Assembly: GCF_020386635.1 (NCBI RefSeq)
Contig: NZ_CP081942.1
Span: 4,712,001 to 4,776,000, forward strand
DNA length: 64,000 nt
Reading direction: 5' to 3'
DNA from: Pseudomonas sp. MM211
GTDB taxonomy: Bacteria; Pseudomonadota; Gammaproteobacteria; Pseudomonadales; Pseudomonadaceae
Shown here piece by piece: positions 8,383-17,018 of this stretch (position 1 is the stretch's first letter; the number at the start of each line of letters is the position of its first letter). The notes below the pieces were generated by a model. It had not been told where the DNA came from and made no database searches. It saw only the letters and a list, made by a program, of their open reading frames with translations. The position numbers and the translations under genes are program-made.

Positions 8383-9765
8383 TCAGACCGTATGCAGGTA
8401 CCAGTTGTATTCGAGATCGGAAATGGTCGTCTCGAACTCGTGCATTTCCGCTTCCTTACAGGCGACGAAAATGTCGATGTACTCCGGGCGGATGTACTTG
8501 TTCATCACTTCGCTGTCGTCGAGCTGGCGCAAGGCGTCACGCAGGTTATTCGGCAGGCTCTGTTCCAACTGCTCATAGGAGTTGCCCTCGATCGGCTCAC
8601 CCGGCTCCAACTGGTTGGTCAGGCCGTGGTGAATACCGGCGAGGATCGACGCCATCATCAGGTACGGGTTGGCATCAGCGCCGGCTACGCGGTGCTCGAT
8701 ACGGATGGCATCACTGCTGCCGGTCGGCACGCGTACCGCCACGGTACGGTTGTCCAGGCCCCAGCTCGGCGCGTTTGGCACATAGAACTGCGCGCCAAAA
8801 CGGCGGTACGAGTTGACGTTCGGGCACAGGAAGGCCATCGAAGCAGGCATGGTTTCCAGGATACCGGCGATGGCATGGCGCAGCGGGGCGTGCTGCTCCG
8901 GGTCTTCGGTGGCGAAGATGTTCTGGCCGGTCTTCTTGTCCAGCAGCGAGATGTGCACGTGCAGACCATTGCCCGCCTGGCCCGGATAGGGCTTGGCCAT
9001 GAAGGTCGAGTCCATCTCGTGGTCGTAGGCGATGTTCTTGATCAGGCGCTTGAGCAGCACAGCGTAGTCACAGGCCTTGATGGCATCTTCGACGTGGTGC
9101 AGGTTGACCTCGAACTGCGCTGGGGCACTTTCCTTGACGATGGCGTCGGCCGGCAGGTCTTGCTCCTTGGCGGCTTCGAGCATGTCCTGCAGGCAGTCGA
9201 CGTACTCGTCGAGATCGTCGATCAGGTAGACCTGCGTGGAGATCGGGCGCTTGCCGGAGATTGGCGAACGCGGCGGCTGCGGACGGCCGTTCACGTTCTC
9301 CTGGTCGATCAGGTAGAACTCCAGTTCGAAGGCGGCGCAGATGGTCAGGCCCAGCTCGTCGAACTTCTCCACCACCTGGCGCAGCACTTCGCGAGGGTCA
9401 GCGAAGAACGGCTTGCCATCCAGCTCGTGCATGGTCATCAGCAATTGCGCGGTTGGGCGCTTCTGCCAAGGCTCTTTGCATAGGGTGTCGGGGATTGGGT
9501 AGCAGATGCGGTCGGAGTCGCCGATATCCAGACCAAGGCCGGTGCTTTCTACGGTCGAGCCGTTGATGTCCAGCGCGAACAGCGACGCGGGCAGATTGAT
9601 GCCCTTTTCATAGACCTTGTGCAGGCTGGCGCGCTCAACACGCTTGCCGCGCACGATGCCATTCATGTCGGTGATCAGCAGGTCGACGTACTGGATCTCC
9701 GGGTGATCCTTGAGAAAGGTGTTCGCCTCGTTGAGCTGGACGACACGGGGGGTAACCGAAGTCAT
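8383..9765 (-). CDS. Glutamine synthetase family protein (gamma-glutamylputrescine synthetase-like, PuuA/SpuI)
   Basis: A 460-residue class-I glutamine-synthetase fold enzyme. The catalytic core shows FELEFYLID (metal-binding Glu), GNGLHVHISL, and CPNVNSYRRF with the downstream RVPTGSSDAIRIEHR block. Together with the neighbouring oxidase, hydrolase and permease it best fits glutamylation of putrescine or another amine rather than ammonia assimilation. I use ATG 9765, because AAAAGGA lies 9 bases upstream of it; the ATG at 9774 directly abuts that site. A LysR gene is divergently transcribed. Confidence 0.9.
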   Translation of the reverse strand: MTSVTPRVVQLNEANTFLKDHPEIQYVDLLITDMNGIVRGKRVERASLHKVYEKGINLPASLFALDINGSTVESTGLGLDIGDSDRICYPIPDTLCKEPWQKRPTAQLLMTMHELDGKPFFADPREVLRQVVEKFDELGLTICAAFELEFYLIDQENVNGRPQPPRSPISGKRPISTQVYLIDDLDEYVDCLQDMLEAAKEQDLPADAIVKESAPAQFEVNLHHVEDAIKACDYAVLLKRLIKNIAYDHEMDSTFMAKPYPGQAGNGLHVHISLLDKKTGQNIFATEDPEQHAPLRHAIAGILETMPASMAFLCPNVNSYRRFGAQFYVPNAPSWGLDNRTVAVRVPTGSSDAIRIEHRVAGADANPYLMMASILAGIHHGLTNQLEPGEPIEGNSYEQLEQSLPNNLRDALRQLDDSEVMNKYIRPEYIDIFVACKEAEMHEFETTISDLEYNWYLHTV

Positions 9766-9920
9766 GGGACGCATTCCTTTTGGCTCGGCGCGCCCGCGGA
9801 AGATATCTCACGAGCCTGGCGCCTCTTTATTCTGAGTATCCGCAGCGCGGATTTGATTCAAGGCAACGGTCTGAGTATAAGTGGGCGATTACGCAACCGA
9901 TACTGGCATTTAGACAATTC

Positions 9921-10811
9921 ATGATTGCATCAACGCAATATGAGATCAGCCATGCCGATCTTGCCCTGGTACTCGCTCTGATACGCGGGCGCTCTCTAGC
10001 GCGGGCCGCAGAACAATTGCATGTGGACGTTTCCACGGTGTTTCGCGCCATCCGTAAATTGGAGGCCAGCCTCGGGGTTGCACTGTTCGAAAAAAGCCGC
10101 CGTGGTTATATGCCGACACAAAGCGCTCAGGCGCTGGCCGAGCAGGCCGAGCGCGCTGAACAAGCTCTGGATGCGGCGCGCATCGCCTTGCAACACGGTG
10201 AGAAAGTCATCAGTGGCACCGTGCGCCTGACCTGCACCGACGCTGTGCTGCAAAATCTACTACTGCACAGCCTGGCCGAACTGATGCCGCGCTACCCGGC
10301 GTTGTCTGTGGAGCTGACGACCACCAACACCTTCGCCAACCTCAGCCGCCGCGACGCCGACATTGCCCTGCGCCTGTCCAACACTCCACCCGAGCACCTG
10401 GTCGGCCGACATCTAGGGCACACCGCCTACTACATCTGCGGTCGCCCCGAATACCGCGAACTCTTCCTGCAAGCGCCCACTGCGCTGCCGTGGATCACCC
10501 CGGACGACTCCATGTCCGACCACATCACCGTGGCTTGGCGGCATCAGGCTCACCCCAGCCTGATGCCGCGCTACCGCTGTAGCAGCATGTCGGCGCTGGC
10601 CACATTGGTGCAAGCCGGCCTCGGCGTTGCCGCCCTGCCCGACTTCATGGCCCGCAGCCTGGATGGCGTGGAGCGTCTGAGCGACGCGTTGGTCGATTGC
10701 AATACTGACCTGTGGCTACTGACTCGCCCCGATTGCCTGGCCCTGCGCTCGGTACAAACGCTGTTCGATGAACTCACGCCGTTGCTGCGCGCCCGCCTCA
10801 ATAGCCGATAA
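9921..10811 (+). CDS. LysR family transcriptional regulator
   Basis: A 296-residue regulator. The N-terminal winged helix-turn-helix spans about residues 10-68 (LARAAEQLHVDVSTVFRAIRKLE), followed by the linker helix and a two-lobed effector domain (VELTTTNTFANLSRRDADIAL; GLGVAALPDF). It is divergent from the glutamine-synthetase-like gene across a 155-base region, so control of that amine catabolic block is a reasonable guess; the alcohol dehydrogenase downstream is the other candidate. ATG 9921 is chosen because the upstream extension to 9780 has no family character. Confidence 0.9.
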   Translation: MIASTQYEISHADLALVLALIRGRSLARAAEQLHVDVSTVFRAIRKLEASLGVALFEKSRRGYMPTQSAQALAEQAERAEQALDAARIALQHGEKVISGTVRLTCTDAVLQNLLLHSLAELMPRYPALSVELTTTNTFANLSRRDADIALRLSNTPPEHLVGRHLGHTAYYICGRPEYRELFLQAPTALPWITPDDSMSDHITVAWRHQAHPSLMPRYRCSSMSALATLVQAGLGVAALPDFMARSLDGVERLSDALVDCNTDLWLLTRPDCLALRSVQTLFDELTPLLRARLNSR

Positions 10812-10822
10812 GCCCGCATCCG

Positions 10823-10888
10823 TAGCCCGGGTTAAGCGCAGCGATATCCGGGAAAACCTGGGTGCCGATACGCTCGACCCAGGCGACT
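10823..10888. repeat. Imperfect palindromic intergenic repeat, copy 2
   Basis: Begins TAGCCCGGGTTAAGCGCAGC and closes with CGCTCGACCCAGGCGACTA, mirroring itself around an AAAACC centre. It is related to 4410-4477. It follows the LysR stop by 12 bases. The rest of the 332-base gap (10889-11143) shows no convincing gene; it must hold the alcohol dehydrogenase promoter. Confidence 0.65.
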
Positions 10889-11143
10889 AAACTACATGCC
10901 TGCTTGCTCGCTCCCACGCTCCGTGTGGTAACCAGACACGGACGCTACGCGCCCTGGACGCCTGCCGGAGAACCGCACGCAGAGCGTCCTGCCAAGGTAT
11001 TCTCACGCAGAGTGCAAGGAAGTATCGGTGGAGGATCAGGACAGAGCGCAGCAGGATTGTGCAATCGACATTCGAGCGTCCAGCGCTACGCTTGTCACCC
11101 CCCGCGGCATACGCAGCCGCATTGCAAACGATAGGAATTGCCC

Positions 11144-12209
11144 ATGACCACCATTCTCGGCTACGCCGCCCAGGGACCCCAGCAAACCTCTCGCGCCTCA
11201 TCGCTTTCAGCGTCGCGCCGTCGGTACCCACGACGTGCAGATCGACATCCTCTACTGCGGCGTCTGCCATTCCGACCTGCACACCGCGCGCAACGAGTGG
11301 AAGAACACCCTCTACCCGTCGGTACCGGGCCACGAGATCGTCGGCAAGGTCACCGCAGTGGGCAGCGCGGTAACGACCTTCAAGGTCGGTGATCTGGCTG
11401 GCGTCGGCTGCATGGTCGACAGCTGCCAGAGCTGCCCGTCCTGCTCGGAAGGGCTGGAGCAGTATTGCGAGAGCGGCTTCACCGGCACCTACAACGGCCC
11501 GGTATTCGGTGGCGAAAACACCTTTGGTGGCTACTCCGACAACATCGTCGTCGACCAGAAATTCGTCCTGCGCATCAGCCACACCGACAACCTGGCCGCC
11601 GTCGCACCGCTGCTGTGCGCGGGCATCACCACCTACTCGCCGCTGCGCCAGTGGAACGTCCAGCCCGGCGACAAGGTCGGCGTGGTCGGCCTCGGAGGCC
11701 TTGGCCACATGGGCGTGAAGATCGCCGCCGCCATGGGCGCTCATGTGGTGCTGTTCACCACCTCGCCGAACAAACGTGAAGACGCCCTACGCCTCGGCGC
11801 GGCCGAAGTGGTGGTGTCGAAGAACGCCGACGAGATGGCCGCCCACGCCAACAGCTTCGACTTCATCCTCAACACCGTTGCCGCGCCGCACAACCTGGAT
11901 GCCTTCCTCGGGCTGCTCAAGCGCGATGCCACCATGACCCTGGTCGGCGCACCGGACTCACCGCACCCGTCGCCAGAGGTGTTCGGGCTGATCTTCAAGC
12001 GCCGCCGCCTGGCCGGCTCGCTGATCGGCGGCATCGCCGAGACGCAGGAGATGCTGGATTTCTGCGCCGAGCACGGCATCGTTTCGGAAATCGAGATGAT
12101 CGATATCCAGAACATCAACGAAGCCTACGAGCGCATGCTCAAGAGTGACGTAAAGTACCGCTTCGTGATCGACATGGCCTCCCTGGCCAAGGACGAGCAC
12201 GCCGCGTAA
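11144..12209 (+). pseudogene. Zinc-dependent alcohol dehydrogenase, YahK/cinnamyl-alcohol type (frameshifted)
   Basis: The N-terminus MTTILGYAAQGPQQ starts at ATG 11144 after a TAGGAA site, but the frame is lost at the AAA run 11184-11186. Removing one A gives QQPLAPHRFQRRAVGTHDVQ and joins the rest of a medium-chain dehydrogenase of about 354 residues. The rest is intact: catalytic zinc CGVCHSDLH and GHEIVGKV, the structural-zinc cysteine cluster (DSCQSCPSC...YC), and the NADP-binding GLGGLGHMGVKIA. As read, translation could begin only at GTG 11235, losing the first GroES-like strands. A real inactivation and a sequence error look alike here. Confidence 0.85.
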
Positions 12210-12231
12210 GCCTGGCCAATCGTCCCCCCGC

Positions 12232-12268
12232 CACCGGCCCGGTTTCGCCCTCGCGAACCGGGCCGGTG
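12232..12268 (+). terminator. Terminator after the alcohol dehydrogenase
   Basis: A 13-bp GC-rich stem (12232-12244 with 12256-12268) followed by TCGTTTCT, 23 bases after the stop codon. Confidence 0.75.
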
Positions 12269-12373
12269 TCGTTTCTGCGGCATGCCTGCGCGCGGCCAAG
12301 GCGTTTACCAGGCGAACCTCGCAAGCCGTTGGGCGCTCACACGCTGACGCCCCATCAACTCGAGGAGCATTCG

Positions 12374-12823
12374 ATGTCCAAACGCACTCTCGGTCAGTCC
12401 GGCCTGCAGGTTTCGCCCATCGCCTTCGGTGGCAACGTATTCGGCTGGACGCTGGACGAAGCGCAGTCCTTCGCCATGCTCGACGCCATCGTCGACAACG
12501 GCCTGGACTTCATCGACACCGCCGACATGTACTCGGCCTGGGCCCCAGGCCATCAGGGCGGCGAGTCGGAAAGCATCATCGGCAAATGGTTGAAACGCAG
12601 CGGCAAGCGCGAACGTATCGTGCTGGCGACCAAGGTCGGAATGGAAATGGGCCACGGCGGCAAAGGCCTCAAGGCGGACTACATCCAGAAAGCCGTGGAG
12701 GACTCGCTCAAACGCCTGCAGACCGACTACATCGACCTGTATCAGGCCCATCAGGACGATGCCGACACCCCTCTGGAAGAAACCCTGGGCGCCTTCTCCC
12801 GCCTGATCGCCACTCAGGGTTAA
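12374..12823 (+). pseudogene. Aldo/keto reductase, 3' half missing
   Basis: ATG 12374 follows GAGGAG. The 149 residues cover the first half of an AKR barrel and hold all four catalytic positions: Asp and Tyr in DTADMYS, Lys in LATKVG and His in YQAHQDD. After TLGAFSRLIA the frame ends abruptly in TQG and a stop, whereas the family normally runs to about 300-350 residues. The missing half is not found downstream. The break coincides with the left edge of the phage-like fragment, so integration or a later deletion probably removed it. A folded enzyme is unlikely. Confidence 0.85.
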
Positions 12824-12846
12824 TCGCGAATTCAAAGAAACACCTA

Positions 12847-14072
12847 ATGGGCGTGTCTTTTTTGATTCCCATACAACCGTTATCACTGACCTGACTAACG
12901 TCCGCTTGCTCCGCTGTGGCGTGGATACCGTGCGCCAGTTGTACCGGGGCATGATCCGGCCTGACGTAATGAGCCTGTTCGAGAAACCCGGCACCATGGT
13001 CGAATTCGCTGGCCAGATTTGGCACTCAGGCCGTGTTAGCAAAGACTCTGGTTATCAGTACAAGCTGCAGAATTCCGACCTCGGCATCATCCTCCTGGTG
13101 AAGAACTTCAACGCCAAGATCGACGCCATCGGCGCCCACCTGAAAATCGAAGTCTCGCCCCATGCCATCGACGCCCTGTCGCCTGAGCGCCTGCAGGAAC
13201 ACATGGACTACTACGCTGCAGCAGTCCTGAGCCATCGCGAAATCAACCAGTGCGCCGTCCACCTTGCTCTAGACCTGCAGGGCTGGAAACCGCCTGTGGA
13301 TCTGGTCGCCCGTATGCACTGTCGTGCACGTACTCAACGCGACATTTCCGGCATCAACGAAATCAACTGGACGACTAAATCCAGCACCTACGGTCGCGGT
13401 GAAACCTTCATGTTCGGTTCGGCCAGTGGCGTACAGCTGGCGATCTACAACAAGACCGAACAGGCCCGCGCTACCGATAAGCTCGACTACTGGGAAAGCG
13501 TCTGGAAGCGCCGCGACAGCTTCGATCCGCAAGACCCGGACAACTACGATCCTGACGCCGATGTATGGCGCGTAGAGCTGCGCTATCACCATTCGGTCAT
13601 CCAGCAATTCGCTAGTGGCTCGTTCGATCTGAAAACCCATGCTGTGATCGATACCAGCTCGTTTGCTGCCTTCGCTGTTCATCTGGACGGCCTGTGGCGC
13701 TATGGTCTGCTCCAATTCAAGCTGCTCTGCCGCCCTGGCTATTTTGAGCCCATCTGGACGCTGATCCGTGAAGACGTTCGCGTAGATCTGCCGGTGGATT
13801 CGCTGCTCGATGACACTGAGTACAAGCGCTATTACAAGACCTCTCGCGGATTCTCTGGCAAGAACGTCGAGCTGTTCCTGGGCAACTTCGTCAGCCTGCT
13901 GGCAAGGGAAAAGGTGGGTGCAAAAAAGGCGTTTAAGACCCTCCAGCAATGGGACTGCTGGCCGGTCATTCGCGATCACTACGCCGCTAAGGATATGACC
14001 CAGGATGATCTCTATCGTCATATCAGGGATCTGCTAACGGAAAGGCATGTGCGATGGGGGCGTGCCGTCTGA
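12847..14072 (+). pseudogene. Filamentous-phage replication initiation protein-like (probable 5' frameshift)
   Basis: The frame from 12906 to 14072 gives 388 residues beginning LLRCGVDTVRQLYRGM, closely recalling the replication initiators of Pf-type inoviruses. The same frame stays open upstream (FFDSHTTVITDL) but has no good start. ATG 12847 lies in another frame and would join it if the six-T run at 12858-12863 had seven, giving MGVSFFDSHTT and about 408 residues. Motifs further on include CMF-like MFGSASGVQLAIYNK and VELRYHHSVIQQFA. The stop overlaps the integrase ATG by one base. If expression starts at TTG 12906 instead, the gene is merely short. Confidence 0.65.
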
Positions 14073-15085
14073 TGGCAATCGAAAAGCTCCCTGACGGTCG
14101 CTGGAAGGCCGATATCGAACCGGCCAAAGGCAAGCGCTTCCGCAAGACCTTCAAGACCAAAGCTGAGGCCATGCGGTTTGAGGCTACGTGCCGTTCCAAG
14201 ATCGTGGAAACGCCAGGCTGGTCACCCAGGATCAAGGACACACGCCGGCTTTCAGCGCTGATCGACCGCTGGGCAACTTTGCACGCGCACACTCTGACTG
14301 ATGGTGATGCACGCCGCCGACTGCTGGACGCTATGGCCAAGGATCTTGGCGACCCTGTAGCGATCAAACTGTCGGGCAAGCAATACGCTGAATATCGTGC
14401 ACAGCAACTGGTTCAGGGTGCCAATCCAAAGACCTTGAACAACCCTGCGTTCAGTCTTCAACGTGCTGCACCAGCTCGACGAAATCGACTACACCAACCC
14501 ACTGGCCAAGGTGAAGCCGCTACGCCTGCAGGAAAAGGAACTGGCTTACCTGACCGACGCCCAGGTCGATCACCTATTTGAAGTGATTCAAGAACGCTGC
14601 AGGACGCCCCATGTCGCCATGGTCGCCGCGATCTGCCTCGCTACGGGTGCTCGATGGGGTGAGGCACAGGCACTGACACCGGAACGGGTACGCGGCGGAC
14701 TGGTGACCTTCGTTAATACCAAGGGGAAGCGTGTCCGCTCGATCCCAATCGATCCGCTCCTGGAACAACAGATCCACCGGCACTTCAAACAGCACGGCAC
14801 CTTCTCGAACTGCCTCAACAGCTTCGACAAAACCCTGGACGCTACCAAGCTGGTCTTGCCTGCAGGTCAGGCTTCCCACGTTCTGCGTCACACGTTCGCT
14901 AGTCGCTTCGTGATGAACGGTGGAAACATCCTGACCCTGCAGAAAATCCTAGGCCATCAATCGTTGGCTATGACCATGCGCTATGCGCACCTCGCACCTC
15001 GCACCTCACACCGGATCACCTGCAGGATGCTGTGCGGTTCGGGCCGATCACTGATTTTGAGATCTTCTTCAGCAAATGGGCGTGA
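14072..15085 (+). pseudogene. Tyrosine recombinase/integrase (frameshifted twice)
   Basis: Starts MAIEKLPDGRWKADIEP at ATG 14072, overlapping the previous stop as TGATG. The N-terminal and SAM-like domains run to NPKTLNN near 14440, where the frame shifts: LRSVFNVLHQLDEIDY continues in another frame, fitting loss of about 11 bases. The catalytic domain keeps Arg (TGARWGEA), His-x-x-Arg (SHVLRHTF), the second His (LGHQSLAM) and the nucleophile Tyr (MRYAH). Directly after, a 7-base unit CACCTCG is repeated (about 14990-15012); without the two extra copies the tail would read HLAPDHLQDAVRFGPITDF and stop at 15085. Both lesions make it a pseudogene. Confidence 0.85.
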
Positions 15086-15616
15086 CTATCGCTTCTGAGC
15101 CCTACTTGCACCCTTTTTCATCGCGTCCTCAGCTGCCCCAGTACAAGCCGACACACCAAGCCCCACTGAGAGACATTGATAGTGTTTTTCATTCACTCCA
15201 GAACTCGCAAGGCAGTTCTGCATGTTGAGTTCTGCACTGCCTTTCTCAAGCTTTCTAAGCACCTGAGCGTTCTCGGCTTCGGATATCTGTTTGGATTTCA
15301 ATAAAGCTACAGACAGCTCCTTAAGATCCTTAACTTCCTCGGTAGCCCAGCGGATGGCGCTGGTACACATTTGCCTTTTCGAGGGCTTGTCTACTTTTGA
15401 TGAGGAGCTGGGCGTTGCGTAGGGAGTTTGTGGTGCCACAGCCGTACCTTCTCCGATGTATCCATGATGGATTTCCACGGGTTTTACTGGTTGGGCAACG
15501 GGTGGCTGGCTACTGAAATGCTTCTGCCCTTTTTCGTCGACCCAGGTATAAACCTGTGCATTGGCGACGGCGACTAAGAGCAGTAGTGATAGCGGAAGCA
15601 TCCTGCGACCGAGCAT
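15086..15616 (-). CDS. DUF4124 domain-containing exported protein
   Basis: A 176-residue protein with a signal peptide (MLGRRMLPLSLLLLVAVANA) followed at once by the DUF4124 core QVYTWVDEKGQKHFSSQPP, a small periplasmic domain of unknown function. The rest is lysine-rich with four cysteines (MCTSA, QNCLAS, YQCLS, ACTGA) that could form two disulphides. ATG 15616 is preceded by AAGGAA; longer upstream frame is not supported. It is convergent with the broken integrase and lies between it and tRNA-Ser, with lower GC than its surroundings, so it may be island cargo. Confidence 0.75.
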   Translation of the reverse strand: MLGRRMLPLSLLLLVAVANAQVYTWVDEKGQKHFSSQPPVAQPVKPVEIHHGYIGEGTAVAPQTPYATPSSSSKVDKPSKRQMCTSAIRWATEEVKDLKELSVALLKSKQISEAENAQVLRKLEKGSAELNMQNCLASSGVNEKHYQCLSVGLGVSACTGAAEDAMKKGASRAQKR

Positions 15617-15782
15617 TTTTTCAGTTCCTTTGATATGCGATTTTTCACCGTGCAAATCTAATACTCGGCAGCTTGCCTGCCAACCGATTTGCGCACAGCG
15701 GCTGCCTATTCGGTCACAGATCGATATCAACAGTTCGGCGGTTTCGACACTTCTTCGACACTTTGCATGTCGCAGATAGCAA

Positions 15783-15815
15783 AAGCCCCCGAAACTCTAG
15801 GAATTTCAGGGGCTT
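15783..15815 (-). terminator. tRNA-Ser terminator
   Basis: Reading on the minus strand, AAGCCCC pairs with GGGGCTT across TGAAA/TTTC inner pairs, then TTTT follows. It lies 13 bases after the tRNA 3' end. Confidence 0.75.
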
Positions 15816-15827
15816 AGGCTTGAGATA

Positions 15828-15917
15828 TGGCGGGAAGATAGGGATTTGAACCCTAGGTACCATCGCTGATACAACGGATTTCGAATCCGTCCCGTTCGGC
15901 CACTCCGGCATCTTCCC
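15828..15917 (-). tRNA. tRNA-Ser (anticodon CGA)
   Basis: A 90-nt class II tRNA with encoded CCA. Acceptor stem GGGAAGA pairs with TCTTCCC, discriminator G; anticodon stem ACGGA/TCCGT encloses TTCGAAA, giving anticodon CGA at 15881-15883; a long variable arm (TATCAGCGATGGTA) and the T arm TAGGG-TTCAAAT-CCCTA follow. It reads UCG codons. Its 3' end faces the integrase fragment, as expected for an attachment site. Confidence 0.97.
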
Positions 15918-16059
15918 AGGCGGCGCGCATGATATCAGCAGAAATCGGTTTGGCGAAGCCCACTGAGTGATTTTTTTCGCTTGGTTTCAATTGCTTGAGA
16001 TGCTTTGGCATGACGACCAACCGCAGTAGGGGGGTGGCCGGCTGCAATCAGGTGGGTGT

Positions 16060-16515
16060 TCAGCCTTCCCGACGCATACCGATATGCGGAATGTCATCTT
16101 CCAGATATTCGTCGGTCACTGCGACGAAACCGTAGCGGCCGTAGTAACTCTGCAGGTGCGCCTGGGCGGACATCTGCACCGGCACGCCGGGCCAGCGCTG
16201 GGAGCAGGCCTGTAGCGCCTGCTCCATCATGCCGTGACCAAGGCCAGTGCCGCGTGCGCTGGCGGCGGTTACCACCCTGCCGATCACCACCTCGCCATCA
16301 TTGAGTGCCGGGTCGAGCAGGCGCAGGTACGCCACCAGCTCATCGCCCTGCCAGCCCAGCAGGTGGCAGGTATCGCCCTCCAGATCGCGACCATCGACTT
16401 CCAGATAGGGGCAGTTCTGCTCGACCACGAATACCTGGGTACGCAGCGCCAGAGCCGCGTACAGCTCGGTTTTGCTTAGCTCGGAGTGAGGCTTGAGGTG
16501 CCAGGTGACGGACAT
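16060..16515 (-). CDS. GNAT family N-acetyltransferase, ElaA type
   Basis: A 151-residue single-domain acetyltransferase. The N-terminal LYAALALRTQVFVVEQNCPY block and the acetyl-CoA loop GRVVTAASARGTGLGHGMM (about residues 79-97), followed by QSYYGRYGFVAVTDEYLEDDIPHIGM, match ElaA proteins, whose substrate is unknown. It stands alone on the minus strand, 70 bases beyond the haemoglobin lipoprotein gene and with its own upstream region, so it may be co-transcribed with the four-gene operon upstream but this is not shown. Confidence 0.88.
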   Translation of the reverse strand: MSVTWHLKPHSELSKTELYAALALRTQVFVVEQNCPYLEVDGRDLEGDTCHLLGWQGDELVAYLRLLDPALNDGEVVIGRVVTAASARGTGLGHGMMEQALQACSQRWPGVPVQMSAQAHLQSYYGRYGFVAVTDEYLEDDIPHIGMRREG

Positions 16516-16587
16516 GATCGGCTCGCGAAAATAGGCTGAAAGACGGGGCCGAACTTTAAGCCTATTTCGTCATGGATAAAACAGTGG

Positions 16588-17016
16588 CTACTGCTCGATG
16601 ATCTGCCCACGCAGAGCAGCCAGCCGCGCCAGCAGTCGGTTCTGCGCCGGCGTTGGCACGCCTTCGCTTTCCATCGCCACCTGCAGGTTCTCGACCAGGG
16701 CGTTGAAGTGGCTGGGCGTCAGCTTCTGGCCTTTGTGGCTTTCTTCGAGGGTGTCGCCGGTGTAGACGCACGGCCCGCCAGCGATCACACAGAATTTGTC
16801 GACCAGCTTGTCGCGCAGGCCGGCGATATCGACCTTGGCGAAGAAGTGCACAATGCGCTCATCACGTGCCACGTTGAGCAGCATGCCCTCGACGATGCGA
16901 GTAATACCGGGCTTCTCGCCCAGCTCGCGGTACAGGCTGTCGTCCTTGGCCGGCTGCTGCGCGCAGCCGATCAGCAACAGCAGCGACAGTGCCGCAACGC
17001 AGAATGAACGCAGCAT
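16588..17016 (-). CDS. Group 1 truncated haemoglobin with lipoprotein signal
   Basis: A 142-residue protein: signal MLRSFCVAALSLLLLIGC with lipobox LIGC at about residues 15-18, then a group-1 truncated globin. DSLYRELGEKPGITRIVEGM is helix A/B, FFAKVD the CD region, FCVIAGGPCVYTGDTL helix E/F and ESHKGQKLTPSHF carries the proximal haem His. An exported, lipid-anchored globin could bind oxygen, NO or peroxide in the periplasm. It starts 2 bases after the DUF3034 stop, so it is the last gene of a tight operon with a c-di-GMP protein and a copper-binding-like protein. Confidence 0.87.
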   Translation of the reverse strand: MLRSFCVAALSLLLLIGCAQQPAKDDSLYRELGEKPGITRIVEGMLLNVARDERIVHFFAKVDIAGLRDKLVDKFCVIAGGPCVYTGDTLEESHKGQKLTPSHFNALVENLQVAMESEGVPTPAQNRLLARLAALRGQIIEQ

Positions 17017-17018
17017 GC

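Larger units (their letters stand above)
12826..15830. mobile_element. Remnant of a Pf-like filamentous prophage or island next to tRNA-Ser
   Basis: Between the truncated aldo/keto reductase and the 3' end of tRNA-Ser(CGA) lie a replication-initiator-like gene, a one-base-overlapping tyrosine integrase and a lower-GC DUF4124 gene. The initiator-integrase order is that at one end of Pf inoviruses; coat, CoaA-like and Zot-like genes are absent, so only the rear of such an element remains. The element abuts the tRNA 3' end, the usual attB. I found no direct repeat of the tRNA end at the left edge, so the true limits are uncertain. Confidence 0.6.

Noticed and set aside
12808..15906. Shared GCCACTC near the aldo/keto reductase break and in the tRNA-Ser 5' half as a possible att repeat
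   Set aside because: Only seven bases, and it is in the wrong half of the tRNA for a 3'-end attachment site.
15714..15911. Short ORF over the tRNA (MPEWPNGTDSKSVV)
   Set aside because: This is the well-known spurious translation of tRNA-Ser on the same strand.
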